Part shown: positions 1 through 5,600 of the stretch, in pieces | Numbering within the stretch: position 1 is the stretch's first letter | Layout: each line of letters opens with the position of its first letter | DNA from: Verrucomicrobiota bacterium | Lineage (GTDB): Bacteria; Chlamydiota; Chlamydiia; Chlamydiales; Rhabdochlamydiaceae | Assembly (NCBI GenBank): GCA_903970455.1 | Contig: CAJCIW010000256.1 | Span: 1-6,783, forward strand | Length of the DNA stretch: 6,783 nucleotides | Direction of reading: 5' to 3' | The notes under the pieces: generated by a model | Told to the model about the DNA's origin: nothing | The model's input: the letters and a program-made list of their open reading frames with translations, nothing else | The model's database searches: none | Position numbers and translations under genes: made by a program

Positions 1-11
1 GATTATTGTTG

Positions 12-1292
12 ATGCAGTTTAAAATCAATCGAAAAAAAAGAGAGAGGGGTAATAATCTGACAATTTCAAAAACAACTTCATTCAATTCTATTCCACAACA
101 AAATTATAATTCAACAGCACAAGGGCCCTTAAGCGATGCCCAGCAAACACAGCGCGGCATGATTTCCATTTTTAAAAGGACGACGGGGAAAGTGGGAACA
201 GATAGCCATTATTCATTTGGGAAAATAACGATTGAAAATGGCACAAAACATCTAAAGGTATCGGATGATGATTTGATCTATTTTTGTCTAATACGAGATT
301 GCGATCCCCAAAAATTCGTGCAAATTGAGCTGCCATCTTCTCTGTTTAAGCAAGCGCGAAAAGGTGAAACTCTCGATTTCATAAAAGATGGAATTCGTTA
401 CGATTTGCAAATAGCGCCCCATGTGACAAGCCGTAGATCTAAAGAGCATCTAATTTCATTTGATGAATGCGAAAAATGTGTCCAGAAAGAATTCAATTTT
501 TCTCCTCTTGAGTTTCTATATGACGAAGATATTCCTGAAGAGTATCACTATTGGGGTGCGGAATCGGAATTTGGAATTCCAGTGTGCATTTCCCCGCAAA
601 CAAAGCGAGTGTTGTTAAATCAAAAGGGGACTACTCCCCTGGATTTTGACAGTCTGTCTTTTTTTGACAGCAAGACTCGCCCACAAGTTCTTTTTGCTCA
701 AGAAACAAAAATGAAGACTACGATACTGCTTGCTGCATGTGGAAAGCCCAACATTGAGATTCTTCTCGATAGAAATTATCTTTATGTTGATATAGAGCAC
801 AATAGGGAAGAACTCCCTGCTGATTGCGAGACGCACAACACTCTGCCTCGAGGGCATCAATTGTTCCGCACAGTTCTCTTTCCAAAGAAGGGGAAGGAAA
901 TCGACCAAGAGAATATCGTTGCGAGCGTGGATAACTCAGGGATTTTAAGCATTACTGTTCCATACAAATTATCGATCAAAACCGAGTCCATTTCTTCTCA
1001 AGTACTGATCCCGCCGCCCGTTGTTCCAAAAACCAAAATTTTGGTGCGTTGCAATGTTGGTTCCACTGATCAGCTTTATCTGAGGGGACAAGGCGCTCCC
1101 TTTTTGAGCTGGGATCACGGTATTAAAATGGAGATGGTCCAAACGCCAGATTTATGGGCTTTGGAATTTGATCAAACCGATTTTCAAAATCTAAAATACA
1201 AAGTATTGAAAAATGATCAGATTTGGGAAAAAGGAGTCAATCATGATATTGAAATCGGTCAAGAGCGCGAAACCAACCCCAATTTTGGTTGA
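12..1292 (+). CDS. Hsp20/alpha-crystallin-like domain plus C-terminal CBM20/glycogen-binding-like domain protein
   Basis: A 426-residue protein if started at ATG 12. The frame is open to the left edge, so the true start is uncertain. Residues 1-230 match nothing I recognise; the first 50 are rich in Ser, Thr, Gln and Asn with no signal peptide. Residues about 234-320 read as an alpha-crystallin domain: a NYLYVDIEHNRE strand, then LFRTVLFP, then ASVDNSGILSITVP, the usual Hsp20 end signature. A VLI triplet in a proline-rich linker (about 331-338) may be the Hsp20 I-x-I/V tail motif. Residues about 341-417 resemble a CBM20/AMPK-type glycogen-binding sandwich: LYLRGQG, LSWD, DLWALEF, LKYKV, then NDQIWEKGVNHD, with tryptophans where such domains bind glucan. 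Small heat-shock domains hold unfolded proteins and CBM20 domains bind alpha-glucans; a joint role is inference. Family calls are by motif only. It lies 137 nt before the pirin gene with a hairpin between. Confidence 0.8.
   Translation: MQFKINRKKRERGNNLTISKTTSFNSIPQQNYNSTAQGPLSDAQQTQRGMISIFKRTTGKVGTDSHYSFGKITIENGTKHLKVSDDDLIYFCLIRDCDPQKFVQIELPSSLFKQARKGETLDFIKDGIRYDLQIAPHVTSRRSKEHLISFDECEKCVQKEFNFSPLEFLYDEDIPEEYHYWGAESEFGIPVCISPQTKRVLLNQKGTTPLDFDSLSFFDSKTRPQVLFAQETKMKTTILLAACGKPNIEILLDRNYLYVDIEHNREELPADCETHNTLPRGHQLFRTVLFPKKGKEIDQENIVASVDNSGILSITVPYKLSIKTESISSQVLIPPPVVPKTKILVRCNVGSTDQLYLRGQGAPFLSWDHGIKMEMVQTPDLWALEFDQTDFQNLKYKVLKNDQIWEKGVNHDIEIGQERETNPNFG
711..971 (+). other. Alpha-crystallin (Hsp20-like) domain within the first gene
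   Basis: This segment encodes the region starting about MKTTILLAACGK and ending at the TVPYK strand. The order of features matches the Hsp20 fold: a short hydrophobic opening strand, a YLYV strand followed by a charged NREE patch (where Hsp20 proteins have the ISGER-like strand), an LFRTVLFP segment (equivalent to the FSRSFSLP of Hsp20), a Glu-Ile-Asp-Gln-Glu turn, and the A-S-x-D-N-x-G-I-L-x-I-T-V-P close. What is known of the family is an ATP-independent holdase that assembles through this domain. Confidence is limited because only motifs were compared by eye. Confidence 0.65.
1032..1262 (+). other. CBM20/glycogen-binding-like beta-sandwich domain within the first gene
   Basis: The C-terminal 77 residues show the pattern of starch-binding early-set domains: LYLRGQG followed by LSWDHG, a central DLWALEFD strand, LKYKV, and an ND-x-x-WE-x-G-x-N motif close to the end. 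The last motif corresponds to the CBM20 WExGxNR core, in which a Trp contributes to glucan binding. The domain could alternatively be a structural Ig-like module without sugar binding. A CBM20 or AMPK-CBM profile search would settle it. Confidence 0.55.
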
Positions 1293-1301
1293 AGAGCAGT
1301 C

Positions 1302-1330
1302 TTGACAGCAGTTCCGCACCCAAGTAGATT
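1302..1330 (+). promoter_or_regulatory. Weak candidate promoter for the pirin gene, overlapping the hairpin
   Basis: A consensus -35 box TTGACA (1302-1307) is followed after exactly 17 bp by TAGATT (1325-1330), a 4 of 6 match to TATAAT. The -10 box lies across the loop of the hairpin at 1314-1339, so a transcript would start at about 1337, near the end of the stem, and carry a leader of about 90 nt to the pirin start. Two overlapping readings of the same bases make each less certain. Confidence 0.3.
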
Positions 1331-1339
1331 TGGGTGCGG
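1314..1339 (+). terminator. Perfect 10-bp GC hairpin between the Hsp20/CBM gene and the pirin gene
   Basis: CCGCACCCAA (1314-1323) and TTGGGTGCGG (1330-1339) are exact reverse complements around a 6-nt loop. The hairpin lies 21 nt after the stop codon of the upstream gene. The sequence that follows (TATTGAACTTT) is T-biased but has no true U-run, so intrinsic termination is likely but not certain. Because the stem is symmetrical it would form from either strand. It could instead be a processing or mRNA-stabilising element. Confidence 0.6.
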
Positions 1340-1429
1340 TATTGAACTTTGAATTAGGCAAATTCTTCCACCGATTGGTCCGGCACCGGCGGCAAAGTGA
1401 CCTCCGGCTCTTATAACGTGTGAGGTAGA

Positions 1430-2143
1430 ATGACGATTGTGCGAATCCCGGCGGAAACACGGGGGCTGACAAAACTCGTTTGGCTGACCTCCCATCACAG
1501 CTTCAGTTTTGGAGAGTATTACAATCCTAAAAAAATGGGATTTGGCAAACTGCGGGTCCTCAATGAGGACACCGTCGCTCCTGGAAAAGGGTTTGGGATG
1601 CATTTTCATGACAATATGGAAATTGTCACCTTTGTTTTGCAGGGAAGCCTCGAGCACAAAGATAGCACGGGAGGGGAGGGGATTCTTAAGGCTGGCCAAA
1701 TGCAGCGGATGACCGCGGGAAAAGGGATCCAACATTCGGAATTCAATCCTTCGAAAGCAGAACCCGTCCACTTCTTGCAGATTTGGATTACCCCCAAAGT
1801 TGAAGGAGTTGAACCTGAATACGAGCAGAAAGAATTTGCAAAATTACTGAAACCCGGTCAACTCACCCTTTTAGTTTCACCACAACGAGAAGAAGATGGG
1901 TTATTCATCCACCAGGATATTCGCTTTTCAATGGCGCGGATGGATAAGGGAATGGAAATGACATACACCCTCTCTTCCGAAAGAAATGGAGTGTATGCGT
2001 TTTTGATCGAAGGAAAATTGAAAATGGGGGAAGAGCTGTTTTCAGCTGGGGACGCCGCGGAAGTAACAAGAGAAAAGCAATTTAGCTTCACAGCTATTCA
2101 ACATTCACTTTTCTTATTGATAGAGACGCTTATAAATAGCTGA
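1430..2143 (+). CDS. Pirin family protein (bicupin, YhhW-like)
   Basis: A 237-residue protein, about the length of bacterial YhhW-type pirins. The N-terminal cupin carries the pirin metal ligands: H58 and H60 in GMHFHDNMEIVTFVLQG, then H102 and E104 in GIQHSEFN. The opening (SHHSFSFGEYYNP) and RMTAGKGIQHSE are standard pirin landmarks. Residues about 115-237 form a degenerate second cupin without metal ligands, as in the family. Some bacterial pirins, such as E. coli YhhW, show quercetin 2,3-dioxygenase activity and others bind metabolic enzymes; the natural substrate here cannot be read from sequence. The ATG at 1430 is preceded by GAGGT (1422-1426), a good Shine-Dalgarno core at rather short spacing. 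The protein is cytoplasmic, with no signal peptide or membrane segment. I see no operon partner: a hairpin lies upstream and an AT-rich intergenic region with its own promoter lies downstream. Confidence 0.95.
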   Translation: MTIVRIPAETRGLTKLVWLTSHHSFSFGEYYNPKKMGFGKLRVLNEDTVAPGKGFGMHFHDNMEIVTFVLQGSLEHKDSTGGEGILKAGQMQRMTAGKGIQHSEFNPSKAEPVHFLQIWITPKVEGVEPEYEQKEFAKLLKPGQLTLLVSPQREEDGLFIHQDIRFSMARMDKGMEMTYTLSSERNGVYAFLIEGKLKMGEELFSAGDAAEVTREKQFSFTAIQHSLFLLIETLINS

Positions 2144-2178
2144 ATTTAAGTTAATTAGCATTGATTACATTTTTTCAA

Positions 2179-2207
2179 TTGACAATTCTCTTTTATAAAT
2201 ATATAAT
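2179..2207 (+). promoter_or_regulatory. Perfect-consensus sigma-70-type promoter
   Basis: TTGACA (2179-2184) and TATAAT (2202-2207) are separated by exactly 17 bp, a 12 of 12 match to consensus at the optimal spacing. The surrounding DNA is AT-rich, and a run of T upstream of the -35 box may act as an UP-like element. Transcription would begin at about 2214. The first sizeable gene downstream starts 280 nt later, so the promoter drives either a small transcript ending near 2348 or a long, structured leader for the 2496-3629 gene. Confidence 0.75.
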
Positions 2208-2231
2208 CATAAGAAACAAAATGCTGTTATT

Positions 2232-2342
2232 ATGAGAAAATTAAATTATCCACATTCTGAATTTTCTTTCGGTTATCCTGCGCACAACCGTGGTCACAGT
2301 ATTCTACTTCTTTTTATTCTTGTGGCTCAAGCCACAATATAA
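2232..2342 (+). CDS. Possible 36-residue small protein or leader peptide
   Basis: An ATG about 18 nt after the predicted transcription start opens a 36-codon frame ending in TAA (2340-2342). The peptide starts MRKLNYPHSEF, has a His-, Gly- and Asn-containing middle (PAHNRGHS), and ends in a short hydrophobic run (ILLLFILVAQATI). The hydrophobic tail is too short for a confident transmembrane helix. No clear Shine-Dalgarno sequence precedes the ATG, which argues against efficient translation. The last codons form the hairpin at 2320-2337, so a ribosome at the stop codon would melt it. It may be a leader peptide, a tiny membrane peptide, or a chance frame. I do not recognise a family. Confidence 0.3.
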   Translation: MRKLNYPHSEFSFGYPAHNRGHSILLLFILVAQATI

Positions 2343-2348
2343 CTTTTT
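2320..2348 (+). terminator. Candidate intrinsic terminator or attenuator hairpin
   Basis: TTGTGGC (2320-2326) pairs perfectly with GCCACAA (2331-2337) around a TCAA tetraloop. A T-run (TTTTT, 2344-2348) begins six bases after the stem. The gap between stem and T-run makes it a suboptimal terminator. Placed about 106 nt after the predicted start at 2214, it would release a transcript of about 135 nt. The stem is entirely within the coding part of the 36-codon frame that ends at 2342. Confidence 0.4.
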
Positions 2349-2433
2349 ATCCCATCACATCCGTATTTATTAGATAAACAAAGCAAGGTGTTTTGTTTGT
2401 AAATTATTTAAACCCTGTTAAGGAGGCTTTTTT

Positions 2434-2532
2434 ATGAATATTTTTTTTCTTAGATTTTTTTATGACTGTACAAAACCACAAAAAAGGAGGCGGCCATGTG
2501 TGTCGGTTTGCAGAAAGCAATCACATGTTTAA
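2434..2532 (+). CDS. Possible 32-residue upstream ORF overlapping the next gene
   Basis: An AAGGAGG Shine-Dalgarno sequence at 2420-2426, seven bases before ATG 2434, precedes a 32-codon frame ending in TAA at 2530-2532. The peptide begins MNIFFLRFFYDCTK and continues with a basic QKRRR stretch, then Cys- and Lys/Arg-containing residues. Its 3' part overlaps the first 37 bases of the 2496-3629 gene in another frame. The basic middle arises where the frame reads through the second gene's own AAGGAGG. The ribosome-binding site is as strong as that of the downstream gene, so ribosomes probably do load here. The peptide itself may matter less than the act of translating it. No family recognised. 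Confidence 0.35.
   Translation: MNIFFLRFFYDCTKPQKRRRPCVSVCRKQSHV
2484..2490 (+). promoter_or_regulatory. Near-ideal ribosome-binding site for the 377-residue protein
   Basis: AAGGAGG, a seven-base complement of the 16S rRNA tail, ends five bases before ATG 2496. It fixes the start of the downstream gene; the same frame upstream is closed by a TGA at 2463. It repeats the AAGGAGG found 64 bases earlier at 2420-2426. Confidence 0.8.
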
Positions 2533-3629
2533 GGGTTAACCACATCGGAAAAACTCCTGGGAAAAGATGGGCTCACCGAGCGCCGGATCGAGTCTTTTTC
2601 ACCGAAGGAGTGAAAAAAAATAAGCATTTCGATAATCAAGTAGGAAATGCCATCAATAAGATGCAGGAATTTCCTAAGCTGATCTCCAACTACCTTAAAG
2701 TCGCAGCAGCCGCGACGTTGAAGGGGAAGACGCCATTTGTGCATGCGCAAGCGGCTATTTGGTCAGTTCCTCGTCTTTTTACAAGAGAGTTGAATCGAAA
2801 TTTTTATACAAAATATCCTTTTCATAGCTCTTTGCGCCCTAATTCCGACAAAGATTATCAATGCGATCGAAAAGAGATCGAGGAAAAGATCAAGGTCTTT
2901 TGTCAGAATAATGGAGATCATGGTTGGACCCCAGGTACATGGGACCGATCTCCATCCCGTTGCGATATGGATCCGAATATCAGTAAATTTCTGATTTCAA
3001 TGAACTATGCTCTTCTGGGCAATGTATCGACCATGGAATCAGCTTATTACTTTGCATTCGATGGTTCCAAGATGAGGGACGATGAACACTCTTGGAAGAT
3101 CGCAGAAGAAGTTTTCAAGCGTTCTTTGCAAATGCGAGGCACTCAAAACGAGGATCGTGTGATCGAGGAATTGAAGGATGTATTTCAAAATTACGAACAA
3201 TTAAACACGGGGAACCTCCTTGTCATTGCGCTGCCGAAAGAAAAACTGAAAAGTTTTGCCTACGATTCTAAATCTTATGGCATTCCTACGGGTCGCAATA
3301 TCGAAGAAGTAGCGAGCCAGCCGATGCGCTATTCTTCTCACTTGTCGGGGGAAGAAGGAGGTTTGCAAGCGCGTCTAATGATCCATAGGGACACGATGGC
3401 TCCAACCTCTGGCATCGATGTTGTTTGTGTCAACGAAGACGAGGAAGTGGATCTTTACTGCAAAGGGTTTCAGATTACTCCTCCCGATCAGGTCCCCGAG
3501 TATGCGTCTTTGTTTAAACAGAAACGAACGGCCGTTGAAGAGTCCGAGCGCCAGACAAGAAGAGAACTTAGATACGCGATTAAAGCCTTGGGAGAACGTG
3601 TGACAAAGCCTATCACTCCCCCGCTTTGA
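2496..3629 (+). CDS. Hypothetical protein of 377 residues, family not recognised
   Basis: The start is secure because of the AAGGAGG at 2484-2490. The protein appears soluble and alpha/beta: a basic N-terminus (residues 1-45, several Lys and Arg, no signal peptide), a helical stretch about 48-78 with an Ala-rich run, then possible landmark segments [18 protein letters not shown] (159-176) and [11 protein letters not shown] (181-191). A helical charged region follows (199-235), then a strand-like [12 protein letters not shown] (240-251), QARLMIH (291-297) and a turn with [18 protein letters not shown] (305-322). The C-terminus (340-365) is a charged, possibly amphipathic helix. I cannot assign an activity and will not guess one. 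Its place among accessory genes of a probable intracellular bacterium makes a secreted effector possible, but no export signal is visible. Its 3' end overlaps lepA on the other strand by 17 nt, and its leader is unusual. Confidence 0.85.
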   Translation: MCVGLQKAITCLRVNHIGKTPGKRWAHRAPDRVFFTEGVKKNKHFDNQVGNAINKMQEFPKLISNYLKVAAAATLKGKTPFVHAQAAIWSVPRLFTRELNRNFYTKYPFHSSLRPNSDKDYQCDRKEIEEKIKVFCQNNGDHGWTPGTWDRSPSRCDMDPNISKFLISMNYALLGNVSTMESAYYFAFDGSKMRDDEHSWKIAEEVFKRSLQMRGTQNEDRVIEELKDVFQNYEQLNTGNLLVIALPKEKLKSFAYDSKSYGIPTGRNIEEVASQPMRYSSHLSGEEGGLQARLMIHRDTMAPTSGIDVVCVNEDEEVDLYCKGFQITPPDQVPEYASLFKQKRTAVEESERQTRRELRYAIKALGERVTKPITPPL

Positions 3630-5421
3630 GGACTTCCATGAAGGCAGACTGCGGAATATTCACTTTTCCGATCTCTTTCATCCGCTTTTTGCCTTCTTTC
3701 TGCTTTTCCCAGAGTTTGCGCTTGCGCGTGATGTCGCCGCCATAGCATTTGGCGGTGACATTTTTTGTGATGGCGCGGATCGTCTCGCGGGCGATCACTT
3801 TGCCGCCGATGGCTGCCTGGACGGGGACTTTGAATTGCTGCATGGGGATCACTTCGACGAGTTTTTCACAGATGGCGCGCCCTTTCGATTCGGCCTTTGT
3901 CCGATGGACCAGGCAGGAGAAGGCATCGACGGGTTCTTCGTTGACGCGGATCTCAAGCTTGACGATGTCCCCGATCTCGTATTTCTCGAATTCGTAATCG
4001 AAAGATCCGTAGCCGCGCGTGACCGATTTTAATTTGTCGTTGAAATCGGTGATGATTTCATTCAATGGAAAGCGATAGGTGAGCAGCAGTCGCTTGGCGT
4101 CCATCGTCTCTGTTTTTGTGAGCTCGCCTCGTTTGTCCATGCCAAGGCTCATGATCGCGCCCAAATATTGCCCAGGGGCCATGATGTGGGTTTTGACCCA
4201 AGGCTCTTCGATGTATTCGATAAATGTCGGATCAGGATAGTGGGCGACGTTGTCGATATCGATCTCTTTACCGTCGGTGAATTTGATTTTGTAAACGACG
4301 CTTGGAGCCGTCGTGATGATGTCGAGATTGAATTCCCGTTGTAGCCGTTCGAATACGATTTCCAAATGCAGGAGGCCTAAAAAGCCGCAGCGGAAGCCAA
4401 AGCCAAGCGCCATGCTGCTTTCCTGTTCGACGTGCAGTGCCGAGTCGTTGAGCTGCAATTTGACCAGCGCATCGCGGAGCATTTCAAAATCAGAAGAGTC
4501 GACGGGATAAATCCCAGCGTAGACGACAGGGGAGATGTTGCGAAAGCCGGGGAGCGCCTCCGGAGCAGGTTTTTTTGCAGAGGTGACCGTATCGCCGATT
4601 TTGACGTCGGCAGTGATTTTGATGTTGGCGAGGAAGTAACCGACTTCCCCCGGACGAAGAACATCGACAGGTTTTTCAGTGGGAGAAAAGACGCCGACTT
4701 CCAACACTTCGAAATTTTTTCCCGTCGCCATCATCTGGATCATCGTTTTTTTGCTGATCTCGCCGCTCATCATGCGGACGTAGACCATGACGCCACGGTA
4801 CGGATCGTAATGGGAATCGAAAACAAGCGCGCGGATTGTTTCATCCTCGGGAGGTTTGGGAGAAGGGAAGGAGAATAAGATTTGTTCCAGGATCTCTTTG
4901 ATGCCGATGCCTGTTTTTGCAGAGCATAAGATCGTGTTCGAAGTATCGAGGCCGATCACATCTTCGATCTGCTGTTTGACCGATTCAACATCGGCTGAAG
5001 GGAGATCGATTTTATTGATGACAGGAAGGATCTCGAGGCCGCGTTCGACGGCGAGATGGACGTTGGCCAAACTTTGCGCCTGGACGCCTTGCACGGCATC
5101 GACAACGAGAAGGGCTGCTTCGCATGCCGCAAGCGACCGAGACACTTCATAAGTAAAGTCGACATGCCCCGGCGTATCGATGAAGTTGATTTGATACGTA
5201 TTTCCGTCTTCAGCTTCGTAGTACATGGTCACGGGGTGCGCTTTAATCGTGATGCCGCGTTCCCGCTCCAAGTCCATCGCATCGAGCACTTGTTCTTGCA
5301 TCTCACGCTGGGGGATCGTTTTGGTCAGCTCCAAAAGCCGGTCGGCAATTGTCGATTTGCCGTGGTCGATATGCGCAATGATGGAAAAATTTCTAATGAA
5401 ACGTAAATCGTATTTAAACAT
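3613..5421 (-). CDS. lepA: Elongation factor 4 (LepA) translational GTPase
   Basis: A 602-residue protein, the normal length for EF4. LepA binds the ribosome and hydrolyses GTP; it has been linked to back-translocation and to 30S assembly or initiation. The GTPase motifs are intact: G1 AHIDHGKST (16-24), the switch I RGITIK (55-60), G3 DTPGH (82-86), G4 NKID (136-139) and G5 SAKTG (167-171). They are followed by domain II, an EF-G-like domain III containing [16 protein letters not shown], domain V, and the LepA-specific C-terminal domain with the signature [15 protein letters not shown] and the end [14 protein letters not shown]. It closely resembles chlamydial LepA as I recall it. The gene is transcribed alone from a promoter at 5450-5478, divergent from the USP gene. 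Only a weak GGAAAG ribosome site precedes the ATG. It is visibly richer in G+C than its neighbours. It ends inside the last codons of the convergent 377-residue gene, with no terminator hairpin seen there. Confidence 0.98.
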   Translation of the reverse strand: MFKYDLRFIRNFSIIAHIDHGKSTIADRLLELTKTIPQREMQEQVLDAMDLERERGITIKAHPVTMYYEAEDGNTYQINFIDTPGHVDFTYEVSRSLAACEAALLVVDAVQGVQAQSLANVHLAVERGLEILPVINKIDLPSADVESVKQQIEDVIGLDTSNTILCSAKTGIGIKEILEQILFSFPSPKPPEDETIRALVFDSHYDPYRGVMVYVRMMSGEISKKTMIQMMATGKNFEVLEVGVFSPTEKPVDVLRPGEVGYFLANIKITADVKIGDTVTSAKKPAPEALPGFRNISPVVYAGIYPVDSSDFEMLRDALVKLQLNDSALHVEQESSMALGFGFRCGFLGLLHLEIVFERLQREFNLDIITTAPSVVYKIKFTDGKEIDIDNVAHYPDPTFIEYIEEPWVKTHIMAPGQYLGAIMSLGMDKRGELTKTETMDAKRLLLTYRFPLNEIITDFNDKLKSVTRGYGSFDYEFEKYEIGDIVKLEIRVNEEPVDAFSCLVHRTKAESKGRAICEKLVEVIPMQQFKVPVQAAIGGKVIARETIRAITKNVTAKCYGGDITRKRKLWEKQKEGKKRMKEIGKVNIPQSAFMEVLKAGE

Positions 5422-5449
5422 TTAAAATGGCTTTCCAAAGTATCGCCCA

Positions 5450-5478
5450 ACTATAGGATCTTTCTGACTTGTTTACAA
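5450..5478 (-). promoter_or_regulatory. Promoter of lepA
   Basis: Read on the minus strand, TTGTAA (5478-5473) is followed after exactly 17 bp by TATAGT (5455-5450), 4 of 6 and 5 of 6 matches to consensus. Transcription would begin at about 5443, giving a leader of about 21 nt. The -35 box sits inside a short inverted repeat, CTTGT-TT-ACAAG (5468-5479), which could be an operator half-site pair or chance. Confidence 0.6.
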
Positions 5479-5547
5479 GGACCTACGAAAACTGGAACGT
5501 TAGGAAAAAATAAATTTGACTGTTATTAACTAAATTTTTATTGAATA

Positions 5548-5576
5548 TTGAAAACCAAGCGGTTTTCCTATATACT
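5548..5576 (+). promoter_or_regulatory. Promoter of the USP gene, with a palindrome in its spacer
   Basis: TTGAAA (5548-5553) and TATACT (5571-5576), each 5 of 6 to consensus, lie exactly 17 bp apart. Transcription would start at about 5583, 18 nt before ATG 5601. An inverted repeat, GAAAACC (5550-5556), loop AAGC, GGTTTTC (5561-5567), overlaps the -35 box and fills most of the spacer, where a repressor would block polymerase. The promoter also argues against the upstream TTG codon at 5541 as the gene's start. Confidence 0.6.
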
Positions 5577-5600
5577 ATTGGCCAAAGAATTGGGTTAATT

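Larger units (their letters stand above)
2214..2348 (+). ncRNA. Possible short transcript between a consensus promoter and a hairpin
   Basis: The predicted start from the consensus promoter and the hairpin plus T-run bracket about 135 nt. This RNA could be a small regulatory RNA, the mRNA of the 36-codon frame, or the terminated form of the leader of the downstream gene. No known RNA family is recognisable by eye. The call rests only on the promoter and hairpin geometry. Confidence 0.3.

Noticed and set aside
1259..1771. A 170-codon minus-strand frame opposite the first part of the pirin gene.
   Set aside because: The pirin frame with all its metal ligands explains this stretch. The antisense frame covers the hairpin and has no family resemblance.
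2434..2500. Phase-variable T-tract that would fuse the 2434 frame to the 2496 gene.
   Set aside because: A TGA at 2463 closes the frame of the 2496 gene upstream, so slippage in the T-runs alone would not give a fusion, and the gene has its own ideal ribosome-binding site.
2462..2539. A 25-codon frame from ATG 2462.
   Set aside because: It has no ribosome-binding site (the preceding bases are a T-run), and the same region is better explained by the frame from 2434 and the gene at 2496.
4432..4878. A 148-codon open frame on the plus strand inside lepA.
   Set aside because: It is antisense to intact lepA, its product is rich in Asp, His, Arg and Phe as expected from a shadow of a GC-rich gene, and it has no ribosome-binding site or recognisable domain.
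5056..5406. A 116-codon plus-strand frame opposite the GTPase domain of lepA.
   Set aside because: The lepA frame is complete and highly conserved here, so this is a shadow frame.
5541..5600. TTG at 5541 as the start of the USP gene, adding 20 residues.
   Set aside because: It lies upstream of the TTGAAA/TATACT promoter whose transcript would begin near 5583, and it has no ribosome-binding site. ATG 5601 fits better.
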